Part shown: positions 14,125 to 24,500 of the stretch, one piece after another
Layout: every line of letters starts with the position of its first letter
How positions within the stretch are numbered: the first letter of the stretch is position 1
NCBI GenBank assembly: GCA_934792465.1
Contig: CAKVOK010000048.1
Coordinates: forward strand, 1-30,596
DNA: 30,596 bases
DNA from: an uncultured Clostridia bacterium
GTDB lineage: Bacteria > Bacillota > Clostridia > RUG12999
Direction: 5' to 3'
Made by a program: the position numbers and the translations under genes
Notes under the pieces: model-generated
What the model was told of the DNA's origin: nothing
Database searches by the model: none
What the model saw: the letters and a program-made list of their open reading frames with translations, nothing else

Positions 14125-16239
14125 TTATTCAGCTTTTGCTCTTGATGAGATAATTTGTTCCTGAACACTCTTCGGAACTTCAGCGTAGTGGCTCGGTTCC
14201 ATTGTATACTGTCCGCGTCCCTGTGTTATTGAACGCATATCCGTTGCATAACCGAACATTTCGGCAAGCGGAACCATAGCAGTAATCTGCTGAGCGCCGT
14301 TTCTTGCTTCCATACCCTGAATCTGACCGCGGCGTGAGTTAAGGTCGCCCATAACGTCGCCCATGTATTCTTCGGGAACGATTACAACAACTTTCATTAT
14401 AGGTTCTTTCAGCACCGGGTCTGCCTTGCGGCAAGCGTCCTTGAATGCCATTGAACCTGCGATTTTAAATGCCATTTCAGATGAGTCAACTTCGTGGTAT
14501 GAACCGTCATAGAGAGTTACTCTTACGTCAACAACGTTGTAGCCTGCAAGCACACCGCTCTGCATTGCGCCCTGGATACCTGCGTCAACAGCCGGAATAT
14601 ATTCCTTCGGAATAGCACCGCCGACGATGTTATTGACAAACTCGTAACCTTTACCCTCTTCAAGAGGTTCAACCTTGATTTTAACATGACCGTACTGACC
14701 TTTACCGCCGGACTGACGTGAATATTTGTTTTCAACGTCAACAGCTTTGCGGATTGTTTCTCTGTAAGAAACCTGCGGACTTCCGACATCTGCTTCAACC
14801 TTAAACTCACGGAGAAGTCTGTCTACGATAATTTCAAGATGGAGCTCGCCCATACCTGCAATGATTGTCTGACCTGTTTCTTCGTCTGTATAAGTCTTGA
14901 ATGTCGGGTCTTCCTCTGCGAGCTTTGCAAGAGCAATACCCATTTTTTCCTGACCGGCTTTTGTCTTCGGTTCTATGGCAACACGGATAACGGGATCCGG
15001 GAATTCCATAGATTCAAGGATAATCGGGTGACCCTCATCGCAAAGCGTATCGCCTGTCGTAGTATTCTTAAGACCTACGGCAGCGGCAATATCGCCGGAA
15101 TAAACTGTCTTGATTTCTTTTCTTTCGTTTGCGTGCATCTGCAAGATACGTCCTATACGCTCTTTATTGCCCTTTGTAGAGTTAAGAACATAAGAACCGG
15201 CTTCCATCGTACCGGAATATACTCTGAAGAAGCAGAGCTTTCCTACGAACGGGTCTGTCATAATCTTGAATGCGAGTGCCGAAAACGGTTCATCGTCAGA
15301 TGATTTTCTTTCATATTCCGTACCCGATGTGTCGCCCGGAAGTGTACCCTTGATTGCAGGTACGTCTGTCGGAGCAGGCATATAGTCAACAATAGCGTCA
15401 AGGAGCTTCTGAACGCCCTTGTTTCTGTAAGATGTACCGCAAGTTACGGGAACCATCTTAAGGCCTATTGTTGCCGCACGGATTGCTTTTTTGATTTCCG
15501 GTATTGAAATCTCAGCACCCTCAAGGTATTTTTCCATGAGTGCTTCATCTGTTTCTACGATAGACTCAAGCATTTCAGCATGATACTGTTTTGCTTTTTC
15601 AAGCATATCTTCCGGAATATCTACTTCGCTTATATCAACGCCGAGGTCGTCGTTGTAAATATAAGCTTTCATTTTAACGAGGTCTATAAGACCTACGAAA
15701 GAATCTTCCGAGCCTATCGGAAGCTGTATAGGAACTGCGTTACAGTTAAGTCTGTCTTTCATCATGTCTATAACATTATAAAAGTCAGCTCCCATTATAT
15801 CCATTTTGTTTACGTAAGCCATACGGGGTACACCGTAGTTATCGGCCTGACGCCATACAGTCTCGGATTGTGGCTCAACACCGCCTTTTGCACAAAGAAC
15901 GGTAACACTGCCGTCAAGTACACGGAGTGAACGCTCAACCTCAACGGTGAAGTCAACATGTCCCGGTGTGTCGATAATATTTATTCTGTAAGTATTATGG
16001 TCGTTCGGGTCGTCTTTTTTCGTCCAGTGAGCTGTTGTTGCAGCGGAAGTAATCGTGATACCTCTTTCTTTTTCCTGCGCCATCCAGTCCATTGTGGAAG
16101 CACCGTCGTGCGTTTCGCCTATCTTGTGATTTACGCCTGCGTAATACAGAATACGTTCTGTAGTAGTTGTTTTACCGGCGTCGATATGAGCCATAATTCC
16201 GATATTACGTGTGAGTTCAAGAGAACAATCTCTTGCCAT
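14125..16239 (-). CDS. fusA: Elongation factor G
   Basis: A 704-residue translocation GTPase. The motifs are AHIDAGKT (17-24), DTPGH and NKMD, with domain IV/V signatures RETIRK and MVPLAEMFGYATDMRS. The length is standard. AAAGGAGG lies 7 nt before the ATG at 16239. It sits 24 bp after rpsG in the str operon. It lacks the reduced G-domain motifs and N-terminus of the TetM resistance group, so it is the housekeeping factor. Confidence 0.99.
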   Translation of the reverse strand: MARDCSLELTRNIGIMAHIDAGKTTTTERILYYAGVNHKIGETHDGASTMDWMAQEKERGITITSAATTAHWTKKDDPNDHNTYRINIIDTPGHVDFTVEVERSLRVLDGSVTVLCAKGGVEPQSETVWRQADNYGVPRMAYVNKMDIMGADFYNVIDMMKDRLNCNAVPIQLPIGSEDSFVGLIDLVKMKAYIYNDDLGVDISEVDIPEDMLEKAKQYHAEMLESIVETDEALMEKYLEGAEISIPEIKKAIRAATIGLKMVPVTCGTSYRNKGVQKLLDAIVDYMPAPTDVPAIKGTLPGDTSGTEYERKSSDDEPFSALAFKIMTDPFVGKLCFFRVYSGTMEAGSYVLNSTKGNKERIGRILQMHANERKEIKTVYSGDIAAAVGLKNTTTGDTLCDEGHPIILESMEFPDPVIRVAIEPKTKAGQEKMGIALAKLAEEDPTFKTYTDEETGQTIIAGMGELHLEIIVDRLLREFKVEADVGSPQVSYRETIRKAVDVENKYSRQSGGKGQYGHVKIKVEPLEEGKGYEFVNNIVGGAIPKEYIPAVDAGIQGAMQSGVLAGYNVVDVRVTLYDGSYHEVDSSEMAFKIAGSMAFKDACRKADPVLKEPIMKVVVIVPEEYMGDVMGDLNSRRGQIQGMEARNGAQQITAMVPLAEMFGYATDMRSITQGRGQYTMEPSHYAEVPKSVQEQIISSRAKAE

Positions 16240-16263
16240 CGGAATTCCTCCTTTAAATTCAAA

Positions 16264-16734
16264 TTACCAACGGTAGTGTGCAAACGCTTTGTTTGCTTCT
16301 GCCATCTTGTGTGTGTCTTCGCGTTTCTTAACCGCTGCGCCCGTGCTGTTGAGAGCATCGAGGATTTCGCCTGCGAGTCTTTCACGCATTGTTCTTTCGT
16401 TTCTTGCTCTTGAATAGAGTGTGAGCCAACGGAGACCGAGAGTTTGTCTTCTGTCAGGTCTAACCTCTATAGGAACCTGATAAGTCGAACCTCCGACTCT
16501 GCGTGCTTTAACTTCAAGAACAGGCATGATGTTGTCAAGAGCCTCTTTGAAAACTTCAAGAGGATCTCTCTGAGTTTTTTCTTTTATGATGTCGAATGCG
16601 TCATACACAATTTTCTGCGCAACGCCTTTCTTACCGTCATACATAATGTTATTGATAAGCTTTGTTACCAATTTGCTGTTGTACATTGGATCTGCCAAAA
16701 CATCTCTTTTGGCAGCACATGATCTTCTTGGCAC
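16264..16734 (-). CDS. rpsG: 30S ribosomal protein S7
   Basis: 156 residues, the usual bacterial S7 length. It nucleates assembly of the 30S head on 16S rRNA. The start is GTG at 16734: AAGGAGG lies 8 nt upstream and the product then begins MPRRSCAAKRDVLADPMYNSK, as expected. A longer reading from ATG 16752 would swallow the ribosome site. The C-terminal ANKAFAHYRW is typical. The 147-bp gap from rpsL carries a GC hairpin. Confidence 0.98.
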   Translation of the reverse strand: MPRRSCAAKRDVLADPMYNSKLVTKLINNIMYDGKKGVAQKIVYDAFDIIKEKTQRDPLEVFKEALDNIMPVLEVKARRVGGSTYQVPIEVRPDRRQTLGLRWLTLYSRARNERTMRERLAGEILDALNSTGAAVKKREDTHKMAEANKAFAHYRW

Positions 16735-16774
16735 TGTACTTCCCTCCTTCATATTAATGATTCATAGGTACTCC

Positions 16775-16791
16775 GGCGGAAAAACTCCGCC
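16775..16791 (-). other. Hairpin in the rpsL-rpsG gap
   Basis: GGCGGA (16775-16780) and TCCGCC (16786-16791) close a 5-nt loop about 40 nt before the rpsG start. In Escherichia coli S7 represses its operon by binding this intercistronic region; an equivalent here is possible but unproven. Confidence 0.45.
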
Positions 16792-16881
16792 CGTCAAGTG
16801 CGACGAGAACTTATATATCTATAAAATCGCGCCTCACTGAATTCGGTGCGAAAAATTACATTTTCACACAGTTGTTACCGA

Positions 16882-17298
16882 TTAAGCTTTTTTAGGCTTT
16901 TTTGCGCCGTATTTGGAACGAGACTGCAAACGACCCTGAACACCCTGAGTATCAAGTGTACCGCGGATTATATGGTATCTTACACCCGGTAAATCCTTGA
17001 TTCTTCCGCCACGAATCAGAACAACGCTATGCTCTTGCAGATTATGACCTATACCAGGAATATAAGATGTTACTTCTATACCGTTTGTAAGTCTTACTCT
17101 GGCGATTTTACGAAGTGCTGAGTTAGGCTTTTTAGGTGTCATTGTTTTAACGGAAGTACATACGCCTCTTTTTTGCGGCGAGCTCAAATCCGTAGCCTGC
17201 TTTTTGAGAGTATTCATACCTTTCTGCAAAGCCGGTGCCGTTGATTTCTTCGTTACAACATCTCTACCTTTACGTACCAACTGATTAAATGTAGGCAA
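16882..17298 (-). CDS. rpsL: 30S ribosomal protein S12 (TTG start)
   Basis: 138 residues; decoding-centre protein. It begins MPTFNQLVRKGR, the conserved N-terminus, so the TTG at 17298 is the true start, with GGGAGGTG 8 nt upstream. An insertion near residues 18-40 (KKSTAPALQKGMNTLKKQ) is usual in Clostridia. K56 in TPKKPNSALRK and K101 in GGRIKDLPGVRYH, the positions equivalent to E. coli K42 and K87, are wild type, which predicts streptomycin sensitivity at this target. It is the first gene of rpsL-rpsG-fusA-tuf, under its own promoter at 17484-17512. No L7Ae-like ribosomal gene lies between rpoC and rpsL. Confidence 0.98.
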   Translation of the reverse strand: MPTFNQLVRKGRDVVTKKSTAPALQKGMNTLKKQATDLSSPQKRGVCTSVKTMTPKKPNSALRKIARVRLTNGIEVTSYIPGIGHNLQEHSVVLIRGGRIKDLPGVRYHIIRGTLDTQGVQGRLQSRSKYGAKKPKKA

Positions 17299-17326
17299 TT
17301 ATTTCACCTCCCGACATAAATTTTGG

Positions 17327-17361
17327 TTCAATAAGGAGCTCAGCTCCGTTATTCAACGTTT
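17327..17361. repeat. Dispersed palindromic element, copy 2, in the rpsL leader
   Basis: TTCAATAA-GGAGCT-C-AGCTCC-G-TTATTCAACGTTT has the same layout and orientation as 9241-9276, with a compensatory change in the stem. It lies in the 5' leader of the rpsL operon, about 29 bp before the start codon. Confidence 0.65.
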
Positions 17362-17446
17362 CAAAGCAAGCGAAACCCATGTCCGCAAAGACAGAGAATA
17401 TCCTGCTTCTGTTATATATAAAAATGAACCAATCAATTTAAAATTC

Positions 17447-17473
17447 GGGCGTGTTCCGAGCAGGGACACACCC
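17447..17473 (-). other. Leader hairpin of the rpsL operon
   Basis: On the minus strand GGGUGUGUCC... pairs with ...GGAACACGCCC (about 10 pairs, one mismatch, one G-U). It begins a few bases after the predicted transcript start and is followed by GAAUUUUAAAUU. It may protect the 5' end or take part in attenuation. Confidence 0.45.
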
Positions 17474-17483
17474 TTACCATATT

Positions 17484-17512
17484 ATTTTATAACATTTATT
17501 GCAATTTGTCAA
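17484..17512 (-). promoter_or_regulatory. Promoter of rpsL-rpsG-fusA-tuf
   Basis: On the minus strand, TTGACA (17512-17507), a 17-bp spacer and TAAAAT (17489-17484; five of six bases match) lie between rpoC and rpsL. This makes the translation-factor operon independent of rpoBC. The leader would be about 180 nt. Confidence 0.7.
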
Positions 17513-17566
17513 TACATTTTTTCAATAAATTTTACAATTATATAATATTTTTATTGTATAATTATA

Positions 17567-20500
17567 TCAAACGGCTTCCGTTTCGGTCGGCTCTTCCTTT
17601 TCGGCAACCGCATCGTTTCTTTCCACGGTAGGTCTTACTTCGATGTCGTTGTATACCGGAAGTCCCGTTCCGGCAGGAATAAGCTTACCTATGATAACGT
17701 TTTCCTTAAGACCTATAAGCGGATCTATCTTGCCCTCGATTGCAGCTTCCGTGAGAACTCTTGTTGTTTCCTGGAAGGACGCTGCCGAGAGGAACGATTC
17801 CGTTGCAAGAGCGGCTTTTGTTATACCCAAAAGTTCGTCCTGAACCGTCGGCGGTGTCTTGCCCTGTGCCACAAGCTCATCATATTCGTCGTTATATTCA
17901 CGTCTTTCGATAAGCGTGCCGACAAGATGATTTGTATCGCCCGGGTCGGTTACCCTTACTTTTCTCATCATCTGGCGTATAATTACCTCAATATGCTTGT
18001 CGTTGATTTCAACACCCTGTAATTTATACACCTTCTGAACCTCTTTTGTAAGGTAATCCTGAACTGCACTCGAACCCTTGATTCTGAGCAAATCTTTCGG
18101 ATATACGGAACCTGATGTAAGTTCCTGACCTTTTTCCACCGTGTCGCCCGTTTCGACCTTGAGGTTTGCACCGTATTTCGTCGGGTATTCAATTACGTTG
18201 CCGTCCGGCGAAGTAATCGTTATGATAGTACCCTTCTTGGTATTTTCAACCTTTGCAAGACCGGCTTCTTCTGCTATTATAGCCTGACCTTTCGGACGTC
18301 TGGATTCAAACAGCTCCTCAACACGGGGAAGACCCTGTGTAATATCGTCGCCGGCGATACCGCCGCTGTGGAATGTACGCATCGTAAGCTGTGTACCCGG
18401 CTCACCGATTGACTGTGCAGCTATGATACCTACTGCTTCACCGATGTTTACAAGCTCGCCCGTGGCAAGGTTTTCGCCGTAACATTTAGCACACACACCG
18501 ATTTTGCTTCGGCAGGTTATTACCGAGCGAACTTCAAGTGTTTCAAAGCCTGCGGCTTCAATCTTCTTAGCTTCGTCAGCCGTGATTATCGTGCCGTCGT
18601 TTACCTTAATTATTTCGCCTGTTTCCGGATTAACAACGTCGCCGTATTCTTTTGCGAGAACACGTCCTCTTATACGGTCTGCAAGCGGTTCGATTGTTGT
18701 ATCTCGGTCGCTTGCGCCCTTACGCTGTTCGTTCTTGATAGCCGTAATCCATTCGCCTTTTTCTGTTCCGCAGTCGTCCTCGCGGATAATAACCTCCTGG
18801 CTGACATCAACAAGACGTCTTGTGAGGTAACCGGAGTCGGCTGTACGCAGAGCCGTATCGGCAAGACCTTTTCTGGCACCGTGCGAGGATACGAAAAATT
18901 CAAGCACATCAAGACCTTCACGGAATGAAGATTTAATAGGTATCTCGATTGATTTACCCGTCGTATCCGCCATAAGTCCGCGGATACCGGCAAGCTGACG
19001 TATCTGTCCTTCGTTACCGCGGGCACCGGACGTTGCCATCATGCTGATTGGGTTGAACTCGTCCATGTTATTCTTATCAAGCAGCGCACGTGTAATTTTT
19101 TCTATTGTATCTTTCCATGTATTGATTACGTTCGTATAGCGTTCGTCATCTGTCATAAGACCGTGACGGTATGCCATTTTGATTTCATCAACCTTATTTT
19201 CGGCAGCTTCAAGCAATTTCACTTTGGCTTTCGGAATCTTCATGTCGGCGACACCAACGGTTATAGCTCCCTTTGTGGAGTATCTGTAGCCGTTTGACTT
19301 AATGTTATCAAGTACCGTAGCCGTATAGGTTATTCCGTGAACACGAATACAGCTGTCTATGATTTTTCCGATAAGCTTCTTGCCTGCCGGGCTTGTTATT
19401 TCATAATCGAATTTCGTTCTGTCGTCCGTTCTGTCAACAAATCCGAGGTCCTGCGGAATACCGCCGTTTTTACCGTCGCCCTTGTTGAAGATGATTATTC
19501 CGGCGGAAGCGTCTACAATGCCGCTTTCCGTAATGCCGTCAAACGTTTTTTCAACTCTTACCTTAATAGGCTCGTTGATTCTTATTACGCCTGTTTCATA
19601 CGCCATCATAGCTTCGTTCTCATTTGAGAAAATCTTGATTACGCAGTGTCTGTAGGTCGTAACGATTTTGCCGTCTGCCGGTTTGCCGTCTTTTACTTCT
19701 GTCGGGTCGTCAACGATAACGGCATCATATTCGCCGATTTCGCCGTTTTCATAAGCTTTTATAAGCTCTTCGGCATTTTCTTTGAATTTAAGACGGATTT
19801 TATCGTAAGTCGTAACCGCGGAATCGCCGTATTTTACGCCTTCTCTTATGCCTGTGCCGTCTTTCACGAGGATTTCTTCCTCGTTCGCAATATCGCCGCT
19901 TTCAAAAGCGTCTATGACTGCCTGTGCGTTATCAAATTCTTTGATACCGTCGTCCGGAGTCTTTGTTATGGCTTTTGTAAGCGTTTTATATGCATCGTCT
20001 ATATTCGAAACACCTTTTGTTTTTGTAAGGTAGTAGCTTCCGAGTACCATATCCTGTGTAGGTACGGTTACCGGCTTGCCGTCCTGCGGTTTGAGCAGGT
20101 TGTTTGCGGAAAGTATAAGGAATCTTGCTTCCGCCTGTGCTTCCGGCGAGAGAGGTACGTGAACAGCCATCTGGTCACCGTCAAAATCGGCATTGAATGC
20201 CGTACATACGAGAGGGTGAAGTCTAATCGCACGTCCTTCCACGAGAACCGGTTCAAATGCCTGAATACCGAGTCTGTGGAGCGTAGGAGCACGGTTCAAA
20301 AGCACCGGATGCTCTTTTATTACATTTTCGAGAATGTCCCATACCGAATCGTCCGCACGTTCTACCTTTTTCTTTGCGTTCTTGATATTCGGAGCGCCGC
20401 CCTCATTTACAAGCTTTTTCATTACGAAAGGCTTGAAAAGCTCGAGCGCCATTTCTTTGGGCAGACCGCACTGATATATTTTGAGATCGGGTCCTACGAC

Positions 20501-21529
20501 GATAACCGAACGTCCCGAATAGTCAACACGTTTACCGAGAAGGTTCTGTCTGAAACGTCCCTGCTTACCTTTAAGCATATCGGAAAGCGATTTCAAAGGT
20601 CTGTTTCCGGGGCCTGTTACGGGTTTGCCTCTTCTGCCGTTGTCTATCAGAGCGTCAACGGCTTCCTGGAGCATTCTCTTCTCATTGCGCACGATAATAT
20701 CCGGTGCGCCGAGTTCGAGAAGCTTTCTCAAACGGTTGTTTCTGTTTATAACACGTCTGTACAAATCGTTCAAATCGGACGAAGCGAATCTGCCGCCGTC
20801 CAGCTGAACCATAGGTCTGATTTCCGGCGGAATTACTGGAACAACATCCATAATCATCCATTCCGGACGGTTGCCGGACTGTCTGAATGCTTCGACAACT
20901 TCAAGTACCTTTACGACACGTGCCTTTTTCTGACCCTGTGCCGTTTCAAGTTCAGTCTGAAGCTCTGCGGACATAACGTCCAAATCAATCTCGCGCAGCA
21001 GCTCCTGAATAGCCTCCGCACCCATGCCGGCTCTGAAATTGTCGCCGTATTTTTCTACGGCTTCGCTGTATTCTCTTTCGTTTAATATATCTTTTTTCTG
21101 CAGGTCGGTTTTGCCGGGATCAAGCACGATATATGCGCCGAAATACAAAACCTTTTCGAGAACTCTCGGAGTAAGTCCGAGCATAAGACCCATTCTGCTC
21201 GGTATTCCCTTGAAATACCAAATATGCGATACAGGTGCTGCAAGCTCGATATGACCCATTCTTTCACGTCTTACCTTGGAGCGTGTAACCTCAACTCCGC
21301 ACTTGTCGCAGACAAGTCCTTTATATCTGATTCTTTTATATTTACCGCAGTTACATTCCCAGTCACGGGTTGGTCCGAATATTTTTTCGCAGAATAATCC
21401 GTCCCTTTCCGGCTTCAATGTTCTGTAGTTTATCGTTTCGGGTTTCTTTACCTCACCGTGGGATAACTCTCTTATTTTTTCGGGAGACGCAAGCCCAATT
21501 TTTATAGCGTCACAAGTATTGAATTCCAT
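17567..21529 (-). CDS. rpoC: RNA polymerase beta' subunit, with a lineage-specific insertion
   Basis: 1320 residues. The N-terminal zinc ribbon is C59/C61/C74/C77, the catalytic Mg loop NADFDGDQM has D448/D450/D452, and the second zinc site is DCGT...CRS...GVCAKCYG. It is about 120 residues longer than the 1199-residue Bacillus subtilis protein. Most of the extra lies at about 508-632 (DNA about 19634-20008), between SYYLTKTKG and the native NEAMMAYETGVIRINEPIKV segment. The insertion contains two look-alikes of that segment: AVIDAFESGDIANEEEILV and ELIKAYENGEIGEYDAVIV. GGGGGATA lies upstream of the ATG and the gap from rpoB is 18 bp. Partner of RpoB in the core enzyme. Confidence 0.98.
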   Translation of the reverse strand: MEFNTCDAIKIGLASPEKIRELSHGEVKKPETINYRTLKPERDGLFCEKIFGPTRDWECNCGKYKRIRYKGLVCDKCGVEVTRSKVRRERMGHIELAAPVSHIWYFKGIPSRMGLMLGLTPRVLEKVLYFGAYIVLDPGKTDLQKKDILNEREYSEAVEKYGDNFRAGMGAEAIQELLREIDLDVMSAELQTELETAQGQKKARVVKVLEVVEAFRQSGNRPEWMIMDVVPVIPPEIRPMVQLDGGRFASSDLNDLYRRVINRNNRLRKLLELGAPDIIVRNEKRMLQEAVDALIDNGRRGKPVTGPGNRPLKSLSDMLKGKQGRFRQNLLGKRVDYSGRSVIVVGPDLKIYQCGLPKEMALELFKPFVMKKLVNEGGAPNIKNAKKKVERADDSVWDILENVIKEHPVLLNRAPTLHRLGIQAFEPVLVEGRAIRLHPLVCTAFNADFDGDQMAVHVPLSPEAQAEARFLILSANNLLKPQDGKPVTVPTQDMVLGSYYLTKTKGVSNIDDAYKTLTKAITKTPDDGIKEFDNAQAVIDAFESGDIANEEEILVKDGTGIREGVKYGDSAVTTYDKIRLKFKENAEELIKAYENGEIGEYDAVIVDDPTEVKDGKPADGKIVTTYRHCVIKIFSNENEAMMAYETGVIRINEPIKVRVEKTFDGITESGIVDASAGIIIFNKGDGKNGGIPQDLGFVDRTDDRTKFDYEITSPAGKKLIGKIIDSCIRVHGITYTATVLDNIKSNGYRYSTKGAITVGVADMKIPKAKVKLLEAAENKVDEIKMAYRHGLMTDDERYTNVINTWKDTIEKITRALLDKNNMDEFNPISMMATSGARGNEGQIRQLAGIRGLMADTTGKSIEIPIKSSFREGLDVLEFFVSSHGARKGLADTALRTADSGYLTRRLVDVSQEVIIREDDCGTEKGEWITAIKNEQRKGASDRDTTIEPLADRIRGRVLAKEYGDVVNPETGEIIKVNDGTIITADEAKKIEAAGFETLEVRSVITCRSKIGVCAKCYGENLATGELVNIGEAVGIIAAQSIGEPGTQLTMRTFHSGGIAGDDITQGLPRVEELFESRRPKGQAIIAEEAGLAKVENTKKGTIITITSPDGNVIEYPTKYGANLKVETGDTVEKGQELTSGSVYPKDLLRIKGSSAVQDYLTKEVQKVYKLQGVEINDKHIEVIIRQMMRKVRVTDPGDTNHLVGTLIERREYNDEYDELVAQGKTPPTVQDELLGITKAALATESFLSAASFQETTRVLTEAAIEGKIDPLIGLKENVIIGKLIPAGTGLPVYNDIEVRPTVERNDAVAEKEEPTETEAV

Positions 21530-21547
21530 TTGCAGTATCCCCCTTTA

Positions 21548-24500
21548 TTAATAATTATCGTCTGTGCCGATACCGTCCAAATCTATGGAAAGCGCATCAT
21601 CGGCATCCATGCCGTCGTCATCAATAATGAATGCCGAATCGTTGAAGTCTTCCGAGAAATCAGCGTCGCTGTCCATATCGTCATCGCCGAAACCGATATC
21701 GTCAAAGCTGTCGTCTTCGTCAGCCTCATGCATAATGAAGCTTTCCATATCCTCGCTCTGCTCCTGCGTGCTGCCGAGCGTTTCGAGTACCGACGGATTA
21801 ACCTGCGGCAAATCGTCGTCCTCGTCCTCTTTGAGTTCGATTTCGTTTCTGTCTGCATCAAGTATGCGCACATCAAGCGCAAGCGACTGAAGCTCTTTTA
21901 TAAGCACCTTAAACGCTTCCGGAGCGCTCGGTTTCGGAACGTTATCGCCTTTTACGATTGATTCGTATGTCTTTACACGACCTACAACGTCATCGGATTT
22001 TACGGTGAGTATTTCCTGGAGGGTATAGGCTGCACCGTATGCTTCGAGTGCCCAAACCTCCATCTCGCCGAATCTCTGACCGCCGAACTGAGCTTTACCG
22101 CCGAGAGGCTGCTGAGTTACAAGCGAGTACGGACCTGTGGAACGTGCGTGGATTTTATCGTCAACGAGGTGGGCAAGCTTAAGCATATACATATAACCTA
22201 CCGTTACCCTATGGTCGAACGGCATACCTGTTCTGCCGTCGTAAAGAACTGTTTTTCCGTCTTTATCATAGCCTGCTTTTTCAAGGCATTTTTCAATATC
22301 TTCTTCGTTTGCGCCGTCGAATACCGGAGTTGCAATCTTCCAGCCGAGAGCCTTTGCCGCAAGTCCGAGGTGGACTTCAAGCACCTGTCCTATGTTCATT
22401 CGCGAAGGAACGCCCAGAGGATTCAGCACTATTTCGAGCGGTGTGCCGTCCGGGAGGAAAGGCATATCTTCAACAGGGAGTATTCTCGATACAACACCCT
22501 TGTTTCCGTGACGTCCTGCCATTTTATCACCAACGGAAATCTTACGTTTCTGTGCAATATACACACGAACAAGCTGATTAACTCCCGGTGACATTTCGTC
22601 GCCTTTCGACCTTTCAAACACTTTGACGTCAACGATTATACCTGCTTCGCCGTGAGGAACTCTGAGCGACGTATCACGCACTTCTCTTGCTTTTTCGCCG
22701 AAAATGGCTCTGAGCAGTCTTTCCTCCGCCGTCAGCTCCGTTTCTCCCTTCGGAGTAACCTTACCTACGAGTATATCTCCGGGGCGAACTTCCGCACCGA
22801 TTCTGATAATACCTCTTTCGTCAAGGTCTTTCAGCGTGTCCTCGCCGACGTTCGGAATATCTCTTGTGATGTCCTCGGGTCCGAGCTTGGTATCTCTCGC
22901 TTCCGCTTCGTATTCTTCTATATGAATCGATGTAAACACATCGTCACGAACTACTTTTTCACTGATAAGGATAGCGTCCTCGTAGTTATAACCTTCCCAT
23001 GTCATGAAGCCTATCAGGATATTCTTGCCGAGTGCTATTTCACCTTTGTCCGTTGAAGGACCGTCCGCTATTACATCGCCTTTTTTAACTTCATCGCCCT
23101 TATTAACTATAGGACGCTGGTTTATACACGTACCCTGATTGGAACGCATGAATTTCGTCAGGCGGAACGTCTTGATATCGTCGTTTGCGGTACGCATAAT
23201 GATTTCGCTTGACGAAACCTTTTCTATGATACCGTCATCCTCCGCAACAATAACCGTTCCGGAGTCTTTTGCGGCTCTGTATTCCATGCCCGTACCTACG
23301 ACAGGGGAATCCGTTTTAAGAAGCGGCACTGCCTGACGCTGCATGTTTGAACCCATGAGCGCACGGTTTGCGTCATCGTTTTCCAAAAACGGAATCATAG
23401 CCGTTGCAACGGATACGAACTGACGCGGCGAAACGTCCATGTAATCTATCTTTTCTGCGTCTACCTCGATAATATCGGCGAGGCGGCGCACAACGGCTTT
23501 TTTGCAAAGCAGCGTACCGTCTTCGGCGAGCGGAATATTTGCCGGAGCAACTATTTTTCCGTTTTCCTCGTCCGCAGACATATAAACTATATCGTCTGTC
23601 GCACGCATTTTCACTATTTTGCCGTTTTCGTCAAGTACTTTTTCTATTCTGCGGTACGGAGCTTCTATGAAGCCGTACTCGTTGATTTTCGCATATGTTG
23701 CAAGTGAGTTTATAAGACCTATGTTAGGACCTTCGGGCGTTTCTACGGGACACATTCTGCCGTAGTGAGAATAGTGTACGTCACGAACCTCGAATCCGGC
23801 TCTGTCTCTCGAAAGACCGCCCGGTCCGAGTGCGGAAAGCCTTCTCTTATGAGTAAGCTCTGCCAAAGGGTTAATCTGATCCATGAACTGCGAAAGCTGC
23901 GAAGAGCCGAGAAATTCTCTTATTGCCGCAACTACGGGTCTTATATTTATAAGGTTCTGCGGAGAAGCGATGTCGAGATCCTGAATTATCATTCTTTCTC
24001 TTACGACACGTTCCATTCTTGCAAATCCCACACGGAACTGGTTTTGCAGAAGCTCGCCCACTGCTCTCAGGCGTCTGTTGCCGAGGTGGTCGATGTCGTC
24101 CGTCGAACCAAGACCGTATTCAAGATTCATGAAATAGTTTATGGAAGCCATTATATCTTCAAGATTAAGATTCTTTGAAGAAAGCACATCCGCATTCTTG
24201 ACAACGGATGCCTTGAGTGCCGATTTGTCGTCGCCGCAATCTGCCATTATTTCTTTCAGCTTCGGCAGATATACTCTTTCGGAAACACCGGCTTCTTCGT
24301 TCGTTATGCCCGTGTATTTTTCCAGGCTTACGAGATTATTCGAGAATACAGTCACGATTTCTCCGTTTTCGGTTTTTACGATAACGGAATTTACTGCGCT
24401 GTTGTCCAGGTCACGTGCGATTTCTTCCGTAATCATATCGCTTGTTCCGGCTAAAACCTCGCCCGTGATTTCGTCTATTGCAGGTTCTGCGAGATATTTT

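Noticed and set aside
14125..16239. Ribosomal-protection tetracycline resistance gene (tetM-like)
   Set aside because: The N-terminus ARDCSLELTRNIGIMAHIDAGKT, the operon position after rpsG and the C-terminal motifs are those of housekeeping EF-G.
19646..21085. Plus-strand open frame of 479 codons opposite rpoC
   Set aside because: It lies wholly antisense to a certain gene, has odd Phe/Tyr/Cys/Arg-rich composition, no ribosome site and no recognisable domain. It is a shadow of rpoC codon usage.
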